64,000 bases of DNA. Origin: Plantactinospora endophytica (GTDB taxonomy: Bacteria; Actinomycetota; Actinomycetes; Mycobacteriales; Micromonosporaceae). A program made the translations under genes and the position numbers. Below the pieces are notes generated by a model that saw nothing but the letters and a program-made list of their open reading frames with translations, did not search any database and was not told where the DNA came from. Below are positions 1-10,254 of the stretch, in pieces (position 1 is the first letter of the stretch; every line of letters starts with the position of its first letter). The stretch lies in assembly GCF_016862915.1 (NCBI RefSeq), contig NZ_BONW01000003.1, forward strand, positions 59,905 through 123,904. The letters run 5' to 3'.

Positions 1-218
1 ACCACGCTGAGGCCGAGGTCGGCGGCGGCCCGCAGCAGCGCCGCCGCCTGTGCGGTCGATCCGGGCGCGGCGACGATCCGGGCCGGTACGCCGCCGACCG
101 CGTCCGCCGGCCCGGCCGGCAGCACGGCGTTCGCGTCCGTGGCGTCGGCGTCGGCGCCGGCCATGGCTGCCCGCAGGATGTCGAGGTGTGCGGTGGTGGT
201 GGTGTCGAGTGTGGACAT
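1..218 (-). CDS. FAD-binding oxidoreductase, GlcE-like (C-terminus outside window)
   Basis: Only the first 72 or so codons lie in the window; the gene continues past position 1. It starts with ATG at 218, 3 bp after the glcD stop, so the two are almost certainly co-transcribed. After a short variable N-terminus the segment GGVPARIVAAPGSTAQAAAL looks like the opening strand-helix of a PCMH-type FAD-binding domain. In glycolate oxidase the second FAD-binding subunit GlcE commonly follows GlcD, which is why I prefer GlcE over a generic FAD oxidase. The diagnostic part is missing, so the subunit name is inferred from position. Confidence 0.6.
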   Translation of the reverse strand, partial: MSTLDTTTTAHLDILRAAMAGADADATDANAVLPAGPADAVGGVPARIVAAPGSTAQAAALLRAAADLGLSV

Positions 219-221
219 GGG

Positions 222-1688
222 TCAGAACACCTCCGCGAGACCGGCCTCCTGGAGTGGATGGGCACCCTTGTGCCGGCCCGGCACCTCGCCGCAGAGCCGG
301 GGAGTGGGGAAGATCTTGCCGGGGTTGGCCAGCGAGCGCGGGTCGAAGGCGCAGCGCAGCAGTTGCATGGTGTCCAGGTCGTCGTCGGTGTACATCCGGG
401 GCAGGTACTTCGCCTTGTCCATCCCGACGCCGTGTTCCCCGGTGATCGACCCGCCGTACGCCACACAGAGGTCGAGGATGGCGCCGGAGAGTTCCTCGGC
501 GCGTTCGGCCTGCCCGTCGATCGCGTCGTCGAAGAGCACCAGCGGATGCAGGTTGCCGTCACCGGCGTGGAAGACGTTCGCCACCCGGATGCCCCGTTCG
601 GCGGCGAGTTCGCCGATCCGGCGCAGCACCTCCGGCAGCGCCGTACGCGGGATCACTCCGTCCTGCACGATGTAGTCCGGGCTGATCCGGCCGACGGCGG
701 CGAACGCCGACTTGCGACCCTTCCAGAACAGCGCCCGCTCGGCGTCGTCGGCGGCGATCCGGATCTCGAACGCGGCGTTGGCCCGGCAGAGCCGCTCGAC
801 CTCGGTGAACTGCGCCTCGACCTCGGCGGTCGGGCCGTCCAGCTCGACGATCAGCACCGCGCCCGCGCCGGCCGGATAGCCGCAGTGCACCGCCGCCTCG
901 GCCGCCTCGATGGCGAGCGCGTCCATCATCTCCACCGCCGCCGGCACCACCCCGGCGGCGATGATCGCCGAGGTCGCCGCCCCGGCCGCGTCCGTCGTGG
1001 CGAAGGCGGCGAGCAGGGTACGCACCGACTCCGGCAACCGGACGAGTCGTACGGTGACCTCGGTGGCGATCCCGAGGGTGCCCTCCGAGCCGACGAAGGC
1101 GCCGACCAGGTCGTAGCCGGGACTGTCCGGTGCCGCCCCGCCGAGCCGGACCAGGTCGCCGTCCGGGGTGACCACCTGCAAGCCGAGCACATGGTTGGTG
1201 GTGAAGCCGTATTTCAGGCAGTGCGCGCCGCCGGAGTTCTCCGCCACGTTGCCGCCGATCGAGCAGATCTGCTGGCTGGACGGGTCGGGGGCGTAGTAGT
1301 AGCCGTGCGGGGTGGCGGCCCGGGTGACCGCAAGGTTGATCACGCCCGGCTCGACGACGGCCCGCTCGTCGGCCGGCAGCACCTCCCGGATGGCGCGCAG
1401 CCGGGAGGTGACGATCAGCACCCCGTCGGCGTGCGGCAGGGCGCCGCCGGAGAGCCCGGTGCCGGAGCCCCGGGCCACGAACGGCACCCCGGCGGCGACG
1501 CAGGCCCGGACCACCTGGGCGCACTCCTGGGCGGTGTGCGGCAGCACCACCAGCGCCGGGACCACGCGGTACTGCGCCAGCCCGTCGCACTCGTAGGTCC
1601 GTAACCGGGCCCGGTCGTCGATCACCTGCTCGTCGCCGAGTACGCCGCGCAGTTCGCCGGCCAACCGCTCGATCTCCGCTCCGGCCAT
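222..1688 (-). CDS. glcD: Glycolate oxidase subunit GlcD (FAD-linked oxidase)
   Basis: 488 aa, the usual GlcD length. The N-terminal PCMH FAD-binding domain shows the phosphate-binding loop PFVARGSGTGLSGGALP at about residues 69-85; the C-terminal FAD-linked oxidase domain carries the typical NVFHAGDGNLHP and SITGEHGVGMDK segments. The protein would oxidise glycolate (or D-lactate) to the 2-oxo acid. The start is chosen because GGAGG lies 6 bp upstream of ATG 1688. It sits directly before the GlcE-like gene and just downstream of malate synthase on the same strand, so glyoxylate made here can be condensed with acetyl-CoA. D-lactate dehydrogenase activity cannot be excluded from sequence alone. 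Confidence 0.9.
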   Translation of the reverse strand: MAGAEIERLAGELRGVLGDEQVIDDRARLRTYECDGLAQYRVVPALVVLPHTAQECAQVVRACVAAGVPFVARGSGTGLSGGALPHADGVLIVTSRLRAIREVLPADERAVVEPGVINLAVTRAATPHGYYYAPDPSSQQICSIGGNVAENSGGAHCLKYGFTTNHVLGLQVVTPDGDLVRLGGAAPDSPGYDLVGAFVGSEGTLGIATEVTVRLVRLPESVRTLLAAFATTDAAGAATSAIIAAGVVPAAVEMMDALAIEAAEAAVHCGYPAGAGAVLIVELDGPTAEVEAQFTEVERLCRANAAFEIRIAADDAERALFWKGRKSAFAAVGRISPDYIVQDGVIPRTALPEVLRRIGELAAERGIRVANVFHAGDGNLHPLVLFDDAIDGQAERAEELSGAILDLCVAYGGSITGEHGVGMDKAKYLPRMYTDDDLDTMQLLRCAFDPRSLANPGKIFPTPRLCGEVPGRHKGAHPLQEAGLAEVF

Positions 1689-1775
1689 CGCCGACCTCCG
1701 GTTTCGCGCGGCGCGGTCGCTCGGCGCCTCGGGGTCGGCGCCTCGTTCCCAGCGCGTCGGTGCTCAGGACACTGC

Positions 1776-3356
<1,581 letters not shown>

Positions 3357-3375
3357 CGCCGACCTCCTGCTAGGT

Positions 3376-3445
3376 GATCCCCGTGATCAGGGTACGGCGC
3401 TCCGGGCGTTCCGGCGCGGCGTGCTCGACCCGGATCACGGGGGTC
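3376..3445 (-). terminator. Imperfect inverted repeat between PLD-like gene and aceB
   Basis: Arms GATCCCCGTGATC (3376-3388) and GATCACGGGGGTC (3433-3445) pair at 12 of 13 positions across a 44-nt, itself GC-rich, loop. It lies after the stop of the PLD-like gene (3462) and before aceB on the same strand, so it probably ends the upstream transcript. There is no U-tract. Confidence 0.4.
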
Positions 3446-3461
3446 GCGGCGGTGCACGGGG

Positions 3462-4772
3462 TCAGCGGATCGCGCCGCCGTTGGCCCGGCAGGTGTCCCG
3501 GACGTGCCAGAAGTCGGCGAGGTAGTCGTCGTGGAGGCCCCGGCCCATGATCCGCAGCATCGCCTCGTCGGCCTGGCGCAGCGCCGAGACGTTGTAGTTG
3601 TGGCTGCCGGTGAACACCCGGGGCACGATGTCGTCGTCGTACGCACCGTCGATGATCATGTATTTGTTGTGCGTCCGGATGTCCCGGCCCGGCCCGACGT
3701 TGTAGTTGCACTGGGTGAGCTGGACGTTGCTGCCCAGCGCGTTCAGTACCCCGGCGTTCGCCTCGCTGTAGACGACGTCGACCCAGCAGCCGGCGTTTCG
3801 CAGCGCGGTGAGCTTCTTGGCCACCTCAGGGCGGTTGAACGAGAACATGTTGACCCGTACGTCGGTCTGCCGGCGGGTGCCGTTGTCGTCGTACGAGCAG
3901 GAGGCGACCGAGTCGAGCACGCTGACGATGGTGTCGGTGGCCGGGTCGGCGACCGGCTGCCCGGAGCGCTCCCGCCGGGGGAAGAAGTACGCCCGGTAGG
4001 TCGTCCCGGTCGGGGTGCCCCAGTAGTAGTTGTTGTTCCCGGCCGAGTTGTAGCGGTACGACCGCAGGTCCGCGAAGTACTGCCGGTACGCCTGGTAGGT
4101 GGTGGCGTCGCTGAACGTCAGCCCGTTGTTGTACGCCTCGTTCGCGTCCCACCAGCCGAGGTTCGCCGAGCCCTGGAAGACCACGTTGGACACCGTCGTC
4201 CCGCTGTTCAGCACGATGCTCGACGCGGTCAGGAACTTGTTGTGGTTGTACGCCGTCACCGACGAGTCGGTGTAGTCGATCCGCCGGGTGCCGATGCAGC
4301 CCCGGTCGGCGCTCGGGAACTTGTCGGCGCAGTGCACGACGTACGACCCGGCGGTGTCGTTGCTGCCGAGCACCGGAAGCAGCCGCTGGTAGGGCCGCTG
4401 GGTGACCTGCTCGTGATCCAGGATGATCTTGACGCGTACCCCCCGCTGGTGCGCGTTCAGCAGTCGGCCGGGCAGGTCGGGGGTGGTCGCCGAGTCGGTG
4501 ACGTCGGTGACGCCGAACCCGAACCAGGACATCTGGATCTCGCCGCCGGCCGGTACCCGGTCGATGATCCGGGCGAGCTGGATGAAGATCGCGTTCTGCT
4601 GGGCGGCCGTGCCGGTCGGCCGGTTGAAGACCGCGTCGTTCATCGTCGGATCCGGCTCGGCGGCGCTGGCCGGCCCCGCTCCCACGGCCGGCATGCCGAG
4701 CGTGCCGACGGCGAGCATGAAGACTAGCGCCGAGCGCGTGGCCAGGCGTGGCGAAAATCTACGCATCCGCAT
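3462..4772 (-). CDS. Secreted phospholipase D-like domain protein
   Basis: 436 aa from ATG 4772. The N-terminus MRMRRFSPRLATRS is followed by a hydrophobic stretch and an ASA-type cleavage region, a clear Sec signal peptide, so the protein is exported. Two HxK half-sites of the PLD superfamily are present, NHNKFLTASS at about residues 176-185 and THNKYMIIDG near the C-terminus, which together would make one catalytic centre with a phospho-histidine intermediate. Several cysteines in the mature part may form disulfides. An upstream in-frame start at 4841 would overlap the divergent monooxygenase gene and would put 23 residues before the signal peptide, so I reject it. Substrate (phospholipid, nucleic acid or other phosphodiester) is unknown. 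Confidence 0.8.
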   Translation of the reverse strand: MRMRRFSPRLATRSALVFMLAVGTLGMPAVGAGPASAAEPDPTMNDAVFNRPTGTAAQQNAIFIQLARIIDRVPAGGEIQMSWFGFGVTDVTDSATTPDLPGRLLNAHQRGVRVKIILDHEQVTQRPYQRLLPVLGSNDTAGSYVVHCADKFPSADRGCIGTRRIDYTDSSVTAYNHNKFLTASSIVLNSGTTVSNVVFQGSANLGWWDANEAYNNGLTFSDATTYQAYRQYFADLRSYRYNSAGNNNYYWGTPTGTTYRAYFFPRRERSGQPVADPATDTIVSVLDSVASCSYDDNGTRRQTDVRVNMFSFNRPEVAKKLTALRNAGCWVDVVYSEANAGVLNALGSNVQLTQCNYNVGPGRDIRTHNKYMIIDGAYDDDIVPRVFTGSHNYNVSALRQADEAMLRIMGRGLHDDYLADFWHVRDTCRANGGAIR

Positions 4773-4794
4773 GTCTAGATGATCGCACCGATGT

Positions 4795-5940
4795 GTGACC
4801 GACGGAACCTCCCGGCCCGGTACCGATCGGCCGCCCGGCACGGTTGCCCCGGAGGTGAGCGGTGGCGACGTCGACGTACTGGTAATCGGTGCCGGTCAGG
4901 CCGGACTCTCCGCCGGCTACTTCCTCGGCCGGAACGGGTTCGCGCCGGAGAGCGGGTACGTGCTGCTCGACGGCGGCACCGGGCCGGGCGGCGCCTGGCG
5001 GGACCGCTGGCCGACGCTGCGGATGTCCGCCGTACACGGCGTGCACGACCTGCCCGGCCGGCCACTCGGCCCGGTCGGCCCGGACCGGCCGGCCGCCGAG
5101 GTGGTCGCCGACTACTTCGCCGCGTACGAGCGGGAGTTCGCGCTCCCGGTGCACCGCCCGGTACGGGTGACCGGGGTACACGACCGCCCCGACGGCCGGC
5201 TCGCCGTGCGGACCGACGTCGGCGAGTGGCGTACCCGGGCCCTGGTCAACGCGACCGGCACCTGGCGGCATCCGTTCTGGCCGCACTACCCGGGGCAGGA
5301 GACGTTCGCCGGCCGGCAGTTGCACACCGCCGACTACCGGGGGCCGGCCGAGTTCGCCGGTCGCCGGGTGGTGGTGGTCGGCGGCGGCACCTCCGCCCTG
5401 CAACTGCTGGACGAGGTCGCCACGGTCGCCGCCGAGACCCGCTGGGTCACCCGTCGGCCACCGGTGATCCTGGACGGCGAGTACACCCCCGAGTGGGGGC
5501 GGGCGGCGGTGGCCCGGGTCGACGCCCGGGTCCGGGCCGGACTGCCGCCGGACAGCGTCGTCGCCGCGACCGGTCTGGTGTGGACGGAGCAACTGCGCCG
5601 GATGCGTGCCGACGGGCTGCTGCACCGACTGCCGATGTTCGCCCGGATCACCCCGGAAGGCGTCGTCTGGCCCGACGGCAGCGGTTTCGCCGCCGACGTC
5701 ATCCTCTGGTGCACCGGATTCCGTGCCGTACTCGACCATCTCGCCCCGCTCAAGTTGCGGGGACCCGGGGGAGGGATTGTGATGGACGGGACGCGGGTCG
5801 TCGCCGACGAGCGGGTGCACCTGATCGGGTACGGGCCGTCCGCCAGCACCATCGGCGCGAACCGGGCCGGCCGGACCGCCATACGGGAGATCCGGCAGTT
5901 GCTCGACAGAACGCCGGCTTCCGCCGGAACGCGGCTCTGA
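4795..5940 (+). CDS. Flavin-containing monooxygenase / NAD(P)-dependent FAD oxidoreductase
   Basis: 381 aa from GTG 4795. It has an N-terminal Rossmann FAD motif VLVIGAGQAGLSAGYFLG and a second dinucleotide motif VVVVGGGTSALQLLDE for NADPH, with GGAWRDRWPTLRMS between them as in CzcO/FMO-like flavoproteins. Oxygenation or oxidation of a small lipophilic substrate is likely; the substrate is not readable. It is divergent from the PLD-like gene with only 22 bp between their chosen starts, so the two promoters must overlap the coding ends. No ribosome binding site is visible before the start. Confidence 0.8.
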   Translation: MTDGTSRPGTDRPPGTVAPEVSGGDVDVLVIGAGQAGLSAGYFLGRNGFAPESGYVLLDGGTGPGGAWRDRWPTLRMSAVHGVHDLPGRPLGPVGPDRPAAEVVADYFAAYEREFALPVHRPVRVTGVHDRPDGRLAVRTDVGEWRTRALVNATGTWRHPFWPHYPGQETFAGRQLHTADYRGPAEFAGRRVVVVGGGTSALQLLDEVATVAAETRWVTRRPPVILDGEYTPEWGRAAVARVDARVRAGLPPDSVVAATGLVWTEQLRRMRADGLLHRLPMFARITPEGVVWPDGSGFAADVILWCTGFRAVLDHLAPLKLRGPGGGIVMDGTRVVADERVHLIGYGPSASTIGANRAGRTAIREIRQLLDRTPASAGTRL

Positions 5941-6270
5941 CCTGCGGAAACGTTGTCCGGGGCGGGTGCTGGACGCCCCTTAACACGCACCGCCGGGCGG
6001 CTCACCGCATTTGACGAATCGGGTTGGAAGCGGCAACGTAGGGCAAGTACGGCCAGTCGCCACGAGTGGGGGACTTGGCGCGACGGAGTGCGGCCGTACC
6101 CAGGCGTCAGCCCGGTCCGCCGAGGGCGTGGACCGCACGAACGGGCTGGCTACATGACCGATGGCCGCCGCGATGTCCAAGGGCCCAGTTGCCCTGACGC
6201 GGGTGCCCGGGGCACGCCCGCCGGATGGGCGCACGGGCCGAGTACACGAGAAAATCCACGAGGAGTCTGC
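5941..6270. other. 330-bp gap without a supported gene
   Basis: Between the monooxygenase and the HesB-like gene I find no ORF with convincing codon use. The only functional signal is AGGAG at 6261-6265, which serves the downstream gene. Confidence 0.5.
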
Positions 6271-6561
6271 ATGCTCACCATGACCGAGAACGCCGTACTC
6301 GTGATCCGGGATCTGACCGCGCAGCAGGAGATCCCGGACGGCGCCGGGCTGCGCATCGCCAGCGACCTCACCGCCGGGTCGCTCAACCTGACCCTGGCCG
6401 AGAGCCCGGCCCAGGGCGACCAGGTGGTGGACAGCGACGGCGCCCGGGTCTTCCTCGACCCGCAGGCCGCGCAGATCCTCGACGACAAGGCCCTGGACGC
6501 CGCCGTCGACGCCCAGGGTGCGGTGCAGTTCGGCTTCGCGGAGCAGGGTCCGCAGGGCTGA
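6271..6561 (+). CDS. HesB/IscA-like family protein lacking cysteines
   Basis: 96 aa. The start ATG 6271 has AGGAG 5 bp upstream. The fold-level pattern of the iron-sulfur biogenesis (HesB/IscA) family can be followed: an N-terminal helix after MTENAVLVIRDL, a GLRIASD strand, a DQVVDSDGARVFLDPQAAQ segment like the VYVDPxS region of IscA, and a short tail. IscA proteins bind Fe-S clusters through three conserved cysteines; this protein has none at all, so classical cluster binding is not possible. Similar cysteine-free homologues occur in actinobacteria and have no settled role. It is monocistronic, flanked by gaps of more than 300 bp. Confidence 0.65.
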   Translation: MLTMTENAVLVIRDLTAQQEIPDGAGLRIASDLTAGSLNLTLAESPAQGDQVVDSDGARVFLDPQAAQILDDKALDAAVDAQGAVQFGFAEQGPQG

Positions 6562-6580
6562 CCGCGTCCACCACACCGCC

Positions 6581-6659
6581 CGACCGGGATCGGGCCGCTG
6601 TAACGCCGGCCGGGATCGGGCCGCTGTAACGCCGACCGGGATCGGGCTGCGGTAACTCG
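6581..6659. repeat. 26-bp tandem repeat, three copies
   Basis: Three head-to-tail units of 26 bp at 6581-6606, 6607-6632 and 6633-6659, built on ACCGGGATCGGGCCGCTGTA. The first two differ at one position; the third is degenerate at its end. They lie in the non-coding gap after the HesB-like gene, just before a strong hairpin. Confidence 0.85.
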
Positions 6660-6665
6660 CGACCA

Positions 6666-6712
6666 GGACCGGGCCTCCCGCCGGATGGGATCACCGGCGG
6701 ACGGCCCGGTCC
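6666..6712 (+). terminator. Long GC hairpin after the tandem repeat
   Basis: Outer arms GGACCGGGCC (6666-6675) and GGCCCGGTCC (6703-6712) are perfectly complementary; inner arms CCGCCGG (6678-6684) and CCGGCGG (6694-6700) extend the stem. No U-tract follows, as is usual for actinomycete terminators. It could terminate transcription from the HesB-like gene. Confidence 0.5.
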
Positions 6713-6732
6713 CGGTCCGGTACAGTCCAGCC

Positions 6733-6774
6733 GTGCACCGCCGCTTCCCGATCTCCCCGCCGCCGCGCTCCTAG
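6733..6774 (+). CDS. Possible leaderless 13-residue ORF upstream of the DMT transporter
   Basis: GTG at 6733 follows a TACAGT -10 element (6721-6726) after exactly 6 nt, so transcription would begin at or within a base of the start codon. The ORF encodes VHRRFPISPPPRS and stops at TAG. It ends about 120 bp before the transporter start. It contains a proline triplet and several arginines; a regulatory leader role is speculative. No -35 hexamer is convincing. Confidence 0.3.
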   Translation: MHRRFPISPPPRS

Positions 6775-6895
6775 CGGGGCGACAACCCCAGCGCGTCGCG
6801 CCGATCCGGCCGATGCGCTGTTTCCCGTCGGGTGATTCCGGGCTCGCCCCGCTTCCGCGACCACCTTCCTTCTCGTCGCAGGAGCGCGAACCCTC

Positions 6896-7819
6896 ATGTA
6901 CACCTCTTCCGCACCGCTGCTCGCCGTGCGTCGCCGGTCCAGCACCGGCCTGTGGTTTCTCGTCATCTCCGGCACGCTGTGGGGCACCGGCGGGCTGACC
7001 GGCAGCCTGCTCGGCCAGCACACCGGGCTCTCCCCGGTCGCGGTCGCCGGCTACCGGCTGGCCGTCGGCGGGACCCTGATCGTGGCCTTCCTCGCCGTCA
7101 CCGGACGCCGCCCACCACGCGGCCGGGCGGCGTGGACCCGGGTCGCCGTCCTCGGCACCCTGGCCGCGCTCTACCAGGTCTGCTACTTCGGCGCGGTGTC
7201 GCTGACCTCGGTCAGCCTCGCCACGCTGGTCACCATCGGCGCCGCGCCCCTGCTGGTGCTCGGCGTGGAGGCGGTCACCGGCCGCCGTCGGCTGGACCGC
7301 CACACCGCCGTGACCTGCGGGTTGGCGGTGGCCGGGCTGGTTCTGCTGGTCGGGCTGCCGGCCGGCGGGTTCGGGGCGCTCGCGGTGCTGTCCAGCGCAC
7401 TGCTCGCGCTGGTCTCGGCCGCCGGCTTCGCCGCGATCACCCTGGTCGGCGCCCGGCCGGTACCGGAACTCGACGAACTCGCCGGCACCGGGTACGGCTT
7501 CACCCTCGGCGGGCTGCTGCTGGCACCGCTGGCCGCCGGCACGGTGGGACTCGGCTTCGAACCCGGGCTGCCCGCCCTCGGGCTGCTGCTCGCGCTGGGG
7601 GTCGGGCCGACCGCGGTGGCGTACCTGCTCTACTTCCGAGGGCTGCGTACCGTCCGGCCCGGTACCGCGGCACTGTTGGCGCTGCTGGAGCCGCTGGTCG
7701 GTGCGGTACTCGCCGCGCTGCTGCTCGGTGACCGGCTCGGCCCGGTCGGCCTGGTCGGCGCGGCACTGCTCGGTACGGCAGTGGTGCTGGCCGCCCGGTC
7801 ATCGGCCACCCCGGCGTAG
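6896..7819 (+). CDS. EamA/DMT-family transporter
   Basis: 307 aa made almost entirely of hydrophobic segments, about ten predicted transmembrane helices in two EamA repeats. The first begins near residue 20 (FLVISGTLWGTGGLTGSLL) and the second near residue 160. The C-terminal half has the family-typical GPTAVAYLLYFRGLRTV and ALLEPLVGAVLAALLLGD motifs. It belongs to the drug/metabolite exporter superfamily; the substrate is unknown. ATG 6896 has CAGGAG about 10 bp upstream. The next gene, a GNAT acetyltransferase, follows on the same strand 77 bp later, so the two might be co-transcribed. Confidence 0.85.
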   Translation: MYTSSAPLLAVRRRSSTGLWFLVISGTLWGTGGLTGSLLGQHTGLSPVAVAGYRLAVGGTLIVAFLAVTGRRPPRGRAAWTRVAVLGTLAALYQVCYFGAVSLTSVSLATLVTIGAAPLLVLGVEAVTGRRRLDRHTAVTCGLAVAGLVLLVGLPAGGFGALAVLSSALLALVSAAGFAAITLVGARPVPELDELAGTGYGFTLGGLLLAPLAAGTVGLGFEPGLPALGLLLALGVGPTAVAYLLYFRGLRTVRPGTAALLALLEPLVGAVLAALLLGDRLGPVGLVGAALLGTAVVLAARSSATPA

Positions 7820-7896
7820 AGTCGCGGCCTGACCTCTGCCACTCCCCGTCTCCTGTCCGGGACCGGCCGGGCGGGGGACGGGGAGGGAGGGCAGGG

Positions 7897-8505
7897 ATGA
7901 CCGAACCGCCGATCGTGCTGCGTCCGGCCACCCCGGCCGACACCGACGAGGTGCTGGAGTTGCACGTACGCAGCCGGGCGGCGTACCAGCGGGCGGTCCG
8001 GCCGGAGTCGGAGGTGGACGCGACCAGCGCGGTGTTGCGGGGCCGCCGGGACAGCTACTACGCCGCCATGCTCGGCTCGCCGGAGGTGGACGGCTGCTGT
8101 GCGGTACGCGGCGACCGGCTGGTCGGCTTCACCCTGGCCGGCCCGGTCTCCTTTCCGGACCCGGTGCCCGGGACGACCGTCGAGCTCTACAAGATCCACG
8201 TTGACCCGGCGGAGTGGGGCCGGGGCGTCGCCGGTCGGCTGCTCGCCCGCTGTGTCGACCGGTGGCGGGCGGCCGGCGTCGGCTCGGCGCGGCTGTTCGT
8301 CTGGGACTTCAACGAGCGCGCCCGCCGGTTCTACGCCCGCAACGGCTGGGTGGACGACGGCTGCCGTCGGCCGGACGATCCGCGGATCGGGGCGTACCGG
8401 ATGCGGGGTTACCGGCTCACCCTGCCGGCGCCCAACGGGGCCGGCCCGGTGCCACCCGGCGGCCCGGTCGGGCCCGACGATGCCGGACGGGCCGGGCGCG
8501 ACTGA
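7897..8505 (+). CDS. GNAT-family N-acetyltransferase
   Basis: 202 aa, one GNAT domain. The acetyl-CoA pyrophosphate-binding region is visible as ELYKIHVDPAEWGRGVAGRL (about residues 98-117), followed by the ARLFVWDFNERARRFYARNG strand and helix that complete the fold. The start ATG 7897 is preceded by a purine-rich GGGAGGGAGGGCAGGG stretch. The last 30 or so residues are Pro/Gly/Ala-rich and probably disordered. Substrate unknown. The gene converges with the sirtuin gene; protein deacetylase and acetyltransferase sitting side by side is suggestive but not evidence of a shared substrate. Confidence 0.85.
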   Translation: MTEPPIVLRPATPADTDEVLELHVRSRAAYQRAVRPESEVDATSAVLRGRRDSYYAAMLGSPEVDGCCAVRGDRLVGFTLAGPVSFPDPVPGTTVELYKIHVDPAEWGRGVAGRLLARCVDRWRAAGVGSARLFVWDFNERARRFYARNGWVDDGCRRPDDPRIGAYRMRGYRLTLPAPNGAGPVPPGGPVGPDDAGRAGRD

Positions 8506-8623
8506 CCTGCGCGGCGGTCGGCCCGCGCGGCTCGGCTGGGCTTGATCGGAGCGGTGGCCGCGCTGTGCCGTTCCGGTGGGCTGACCGGTGCGGTGGCCGG
8601 GCTACGCCGGTGCCGTGGCCGGG

Positions 8624-9484
8624 CTATGCCGCTGCGGTGGACCGGGCCGGGCCGGTGAGCCGGACGAGTTCCGGGAGTACCTGGCCGAGCGGCGCGTCGA
8701 CGGTCAACTCGGCGTAGTCGTCGCCCCGGGTCGGGCCCTGGTTGACGATCACCACCGGGATGTCGAGCTTCGCCGCCCGGATCACGAACCGGCGGCCGGA
8801 CATCACGGTCAGGGACGAGCCGAGCACCAGCAGCAGTCGGGCCCGCTCGACCAGCTCGAAGCAGGCCCGGACCCGGTCCGGCGGTACGGACTCGCCGAAG
8901 AAGACCACGTCCGGCTTGAGCATCCCGCCCGGGCAGGCCAGGCAGTCCACCGTCCGGAAGCCCTCGACCAACTCGTCCGGCAACTCGACGTCGCCGTCCG
9001 GGTTGACCGTGCCGGCGCGGGCGGCGAACCGGGGATTGGCCTCCCGCAGCCGGCGGTCCAGCGTCTCGCGGTCGGTGATCTCGGCACAGCCCAGGCAGGT
9101 CACCCGGGCCAGGCTGCCGTGCAGCTCGACCACGGAACGGGCGCCGCCCGCCCGGTGCAGGCCGTCCACGTTCTGGGTGAGGATGCCGGCCAACAGCCCG
9201 CGCCGGTCGAGTTCGGCGACCGCCCGGTGCCCGTCGTTCGGAGTGGCCCGGGTGATGGTCCGCCAGCCGAGGTGGCTACGGGCCCAGTACCGGCGCCGGG
9301 CCAGCGGGTCGCCGACGAACGTCTGGTACGTCATCGGGGTGTGCCGGCGCAGCGCCCCGCTCGGCCCCCGGTAGTCGGGGATCCCGGACTCGGTCGACAG
9401 GCCGGCACCGCTGAGCACCACGACGTCGCCGCCGGTCAGGAGTTGCGCCAGCGGGGCGTACGGCTCGGTGTCGCGGTTGTCCAC
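8624..9484 (-). CDS. Sir2-family NAD-dependent protein deacetylase (class II-like)
   Basis: 286 aa. NAD-binding GAGLS at 26-30 within [20 protein letters not shown], the TQNVDGLH motif at 103-110 and the catalytic His122 (VELHGS) are all present. A zinc ribbon is formed by Cys130/Cys133 and Cys181/Cys184; the wide spacing between the two CxxC pairs is that of class II (SIRT4-like) sirtuins rather than CobB. It should remove acyl groups from lysines using NAD+, giving nicotinamide and O-acyl-ADP-ribose; acyl preference is not readable. Single gene, convergent with the GNAT gene. Confidence 0.93.
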   Translation of the reverse strand: MDNRDTEPYAPLAQLLTGGDVVVLSGAGLSTESGIPDYRGPSGALRRHTPMTYQTFVGDPLARRRYWARSHLGWRTITRATPNDGHRAVAELDRRGLLAGILTQNVDGLHRAGGARSVVELHGSLARVTCLGCAEITDRETLDRRLREANPRFAARAGTVNPDGDVELPDELVEGFRTVDCLACPGGMLKPDVVFFGESVPPDRVRACFELVERARLLLVLGSSLTVMSGRRFVIRAAKLDIPVVIVNQGPTRGDDYAELTVDAPLGQVLPELVRLTGPARSTAAA

Positions 9485-9614
9485 CCGTCCATGCTGCCTC
9501 GCCGTCCCGCACTGCGGCGACCGGGTACGCCGGCGGGTACGGCGGGCTGGTGCAGCGGGCGCGCCGCCGAGCGGATCTCCGCCCGCCCGGCGGCGCGACC
9601 AGGGGTAACGCGGA

Positions 9615-9995
9615 TCACTGCGTGGTGGTGAAGGTGAGCGGCTGCGACAGCGGACTCAGGGTGTAGCCGGAGCCGACCAGCGCGGCGGCGCGTACCGCCA
9701 CGGTGTATTCGGTGCCCGGGGTCAGCGCGACGAAGGTGACCGTGGTGAACGGCATCGAGGAGAAGCCCTGCCACTCGCCGTCCACCAGCCGCTGCATGGA
9801 GTACCGGAAGACGGGTCCGGCGGACGGTGCCCAGCTGAGCGTGGCGCCGGTCGAGGTGATGTTGGTGGCCACCGGTTGGCCGGGCGGTGGCAGCGGGACG
9901 AGTGGGTCGGCCTGCGCGGGCGCTGCCGGCAGGACCAGCAGGGCCAGGGCCAGGGCGGCGGTGTGCAGGAGGGCGGGCAGCTTGCGTCCGAGCAT
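9615..9995 (-). CDS. Small secreted fibronectin type III domain protein
   Basis: 126 aa from ATG 9995. A signal peptide (LLHTAALALALLVLPAAPAQA) is followed by a single FN3 domain: PVATNITSTGATLSWAPS, a middle region with RYSMQRLVDGEW, and the closing strand TPGTEYTVAVRAAAL. The usual Trp and Tyr core positions are there. It has no catalytic domain and no cell-wall anchor, so a stand-alone binding or adhesive role is possible. An in-frame ATG 20 codons upstream would put charged residues before the signal peptide and is not used here. Confidence 0.75.
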   Translation of the reverse strand: MLGRKLPALLHTAALALALLVLPAAPAQADPLVPLPPPGQPVATNITSTGATLSWAPSAGPVFRYSMQRLVDGEWQGFSSMPFTTVTFVALTPGTEYTVAVRAAALVGSGYTLSPLSQPLTFTTTQ

Positions 9996-10254
9996 GACGA
10001 GAGCCTTTCTGGGGGTACGACTGTCCAGCGCCCGGCTCCGATTGATAGTCATCAAACTATGCCGGCTCCGTGCTGTCCAGGGCTGTTGTCCTCGATCGGA
10101 CAGGCGTACTAAGTGTGGTCATATGTTGACGGAGAGTAATGTCGAGTTCGGGCAGGTACCGCCCGTCGTGGCTCGCGCCACCGCTCACCGTGGCCGCGCC
10201 CGCACTCCCTCGTTTCGGGGCCGGAGGCCGGCCCGACCAGCAAGGAGCACCGCC

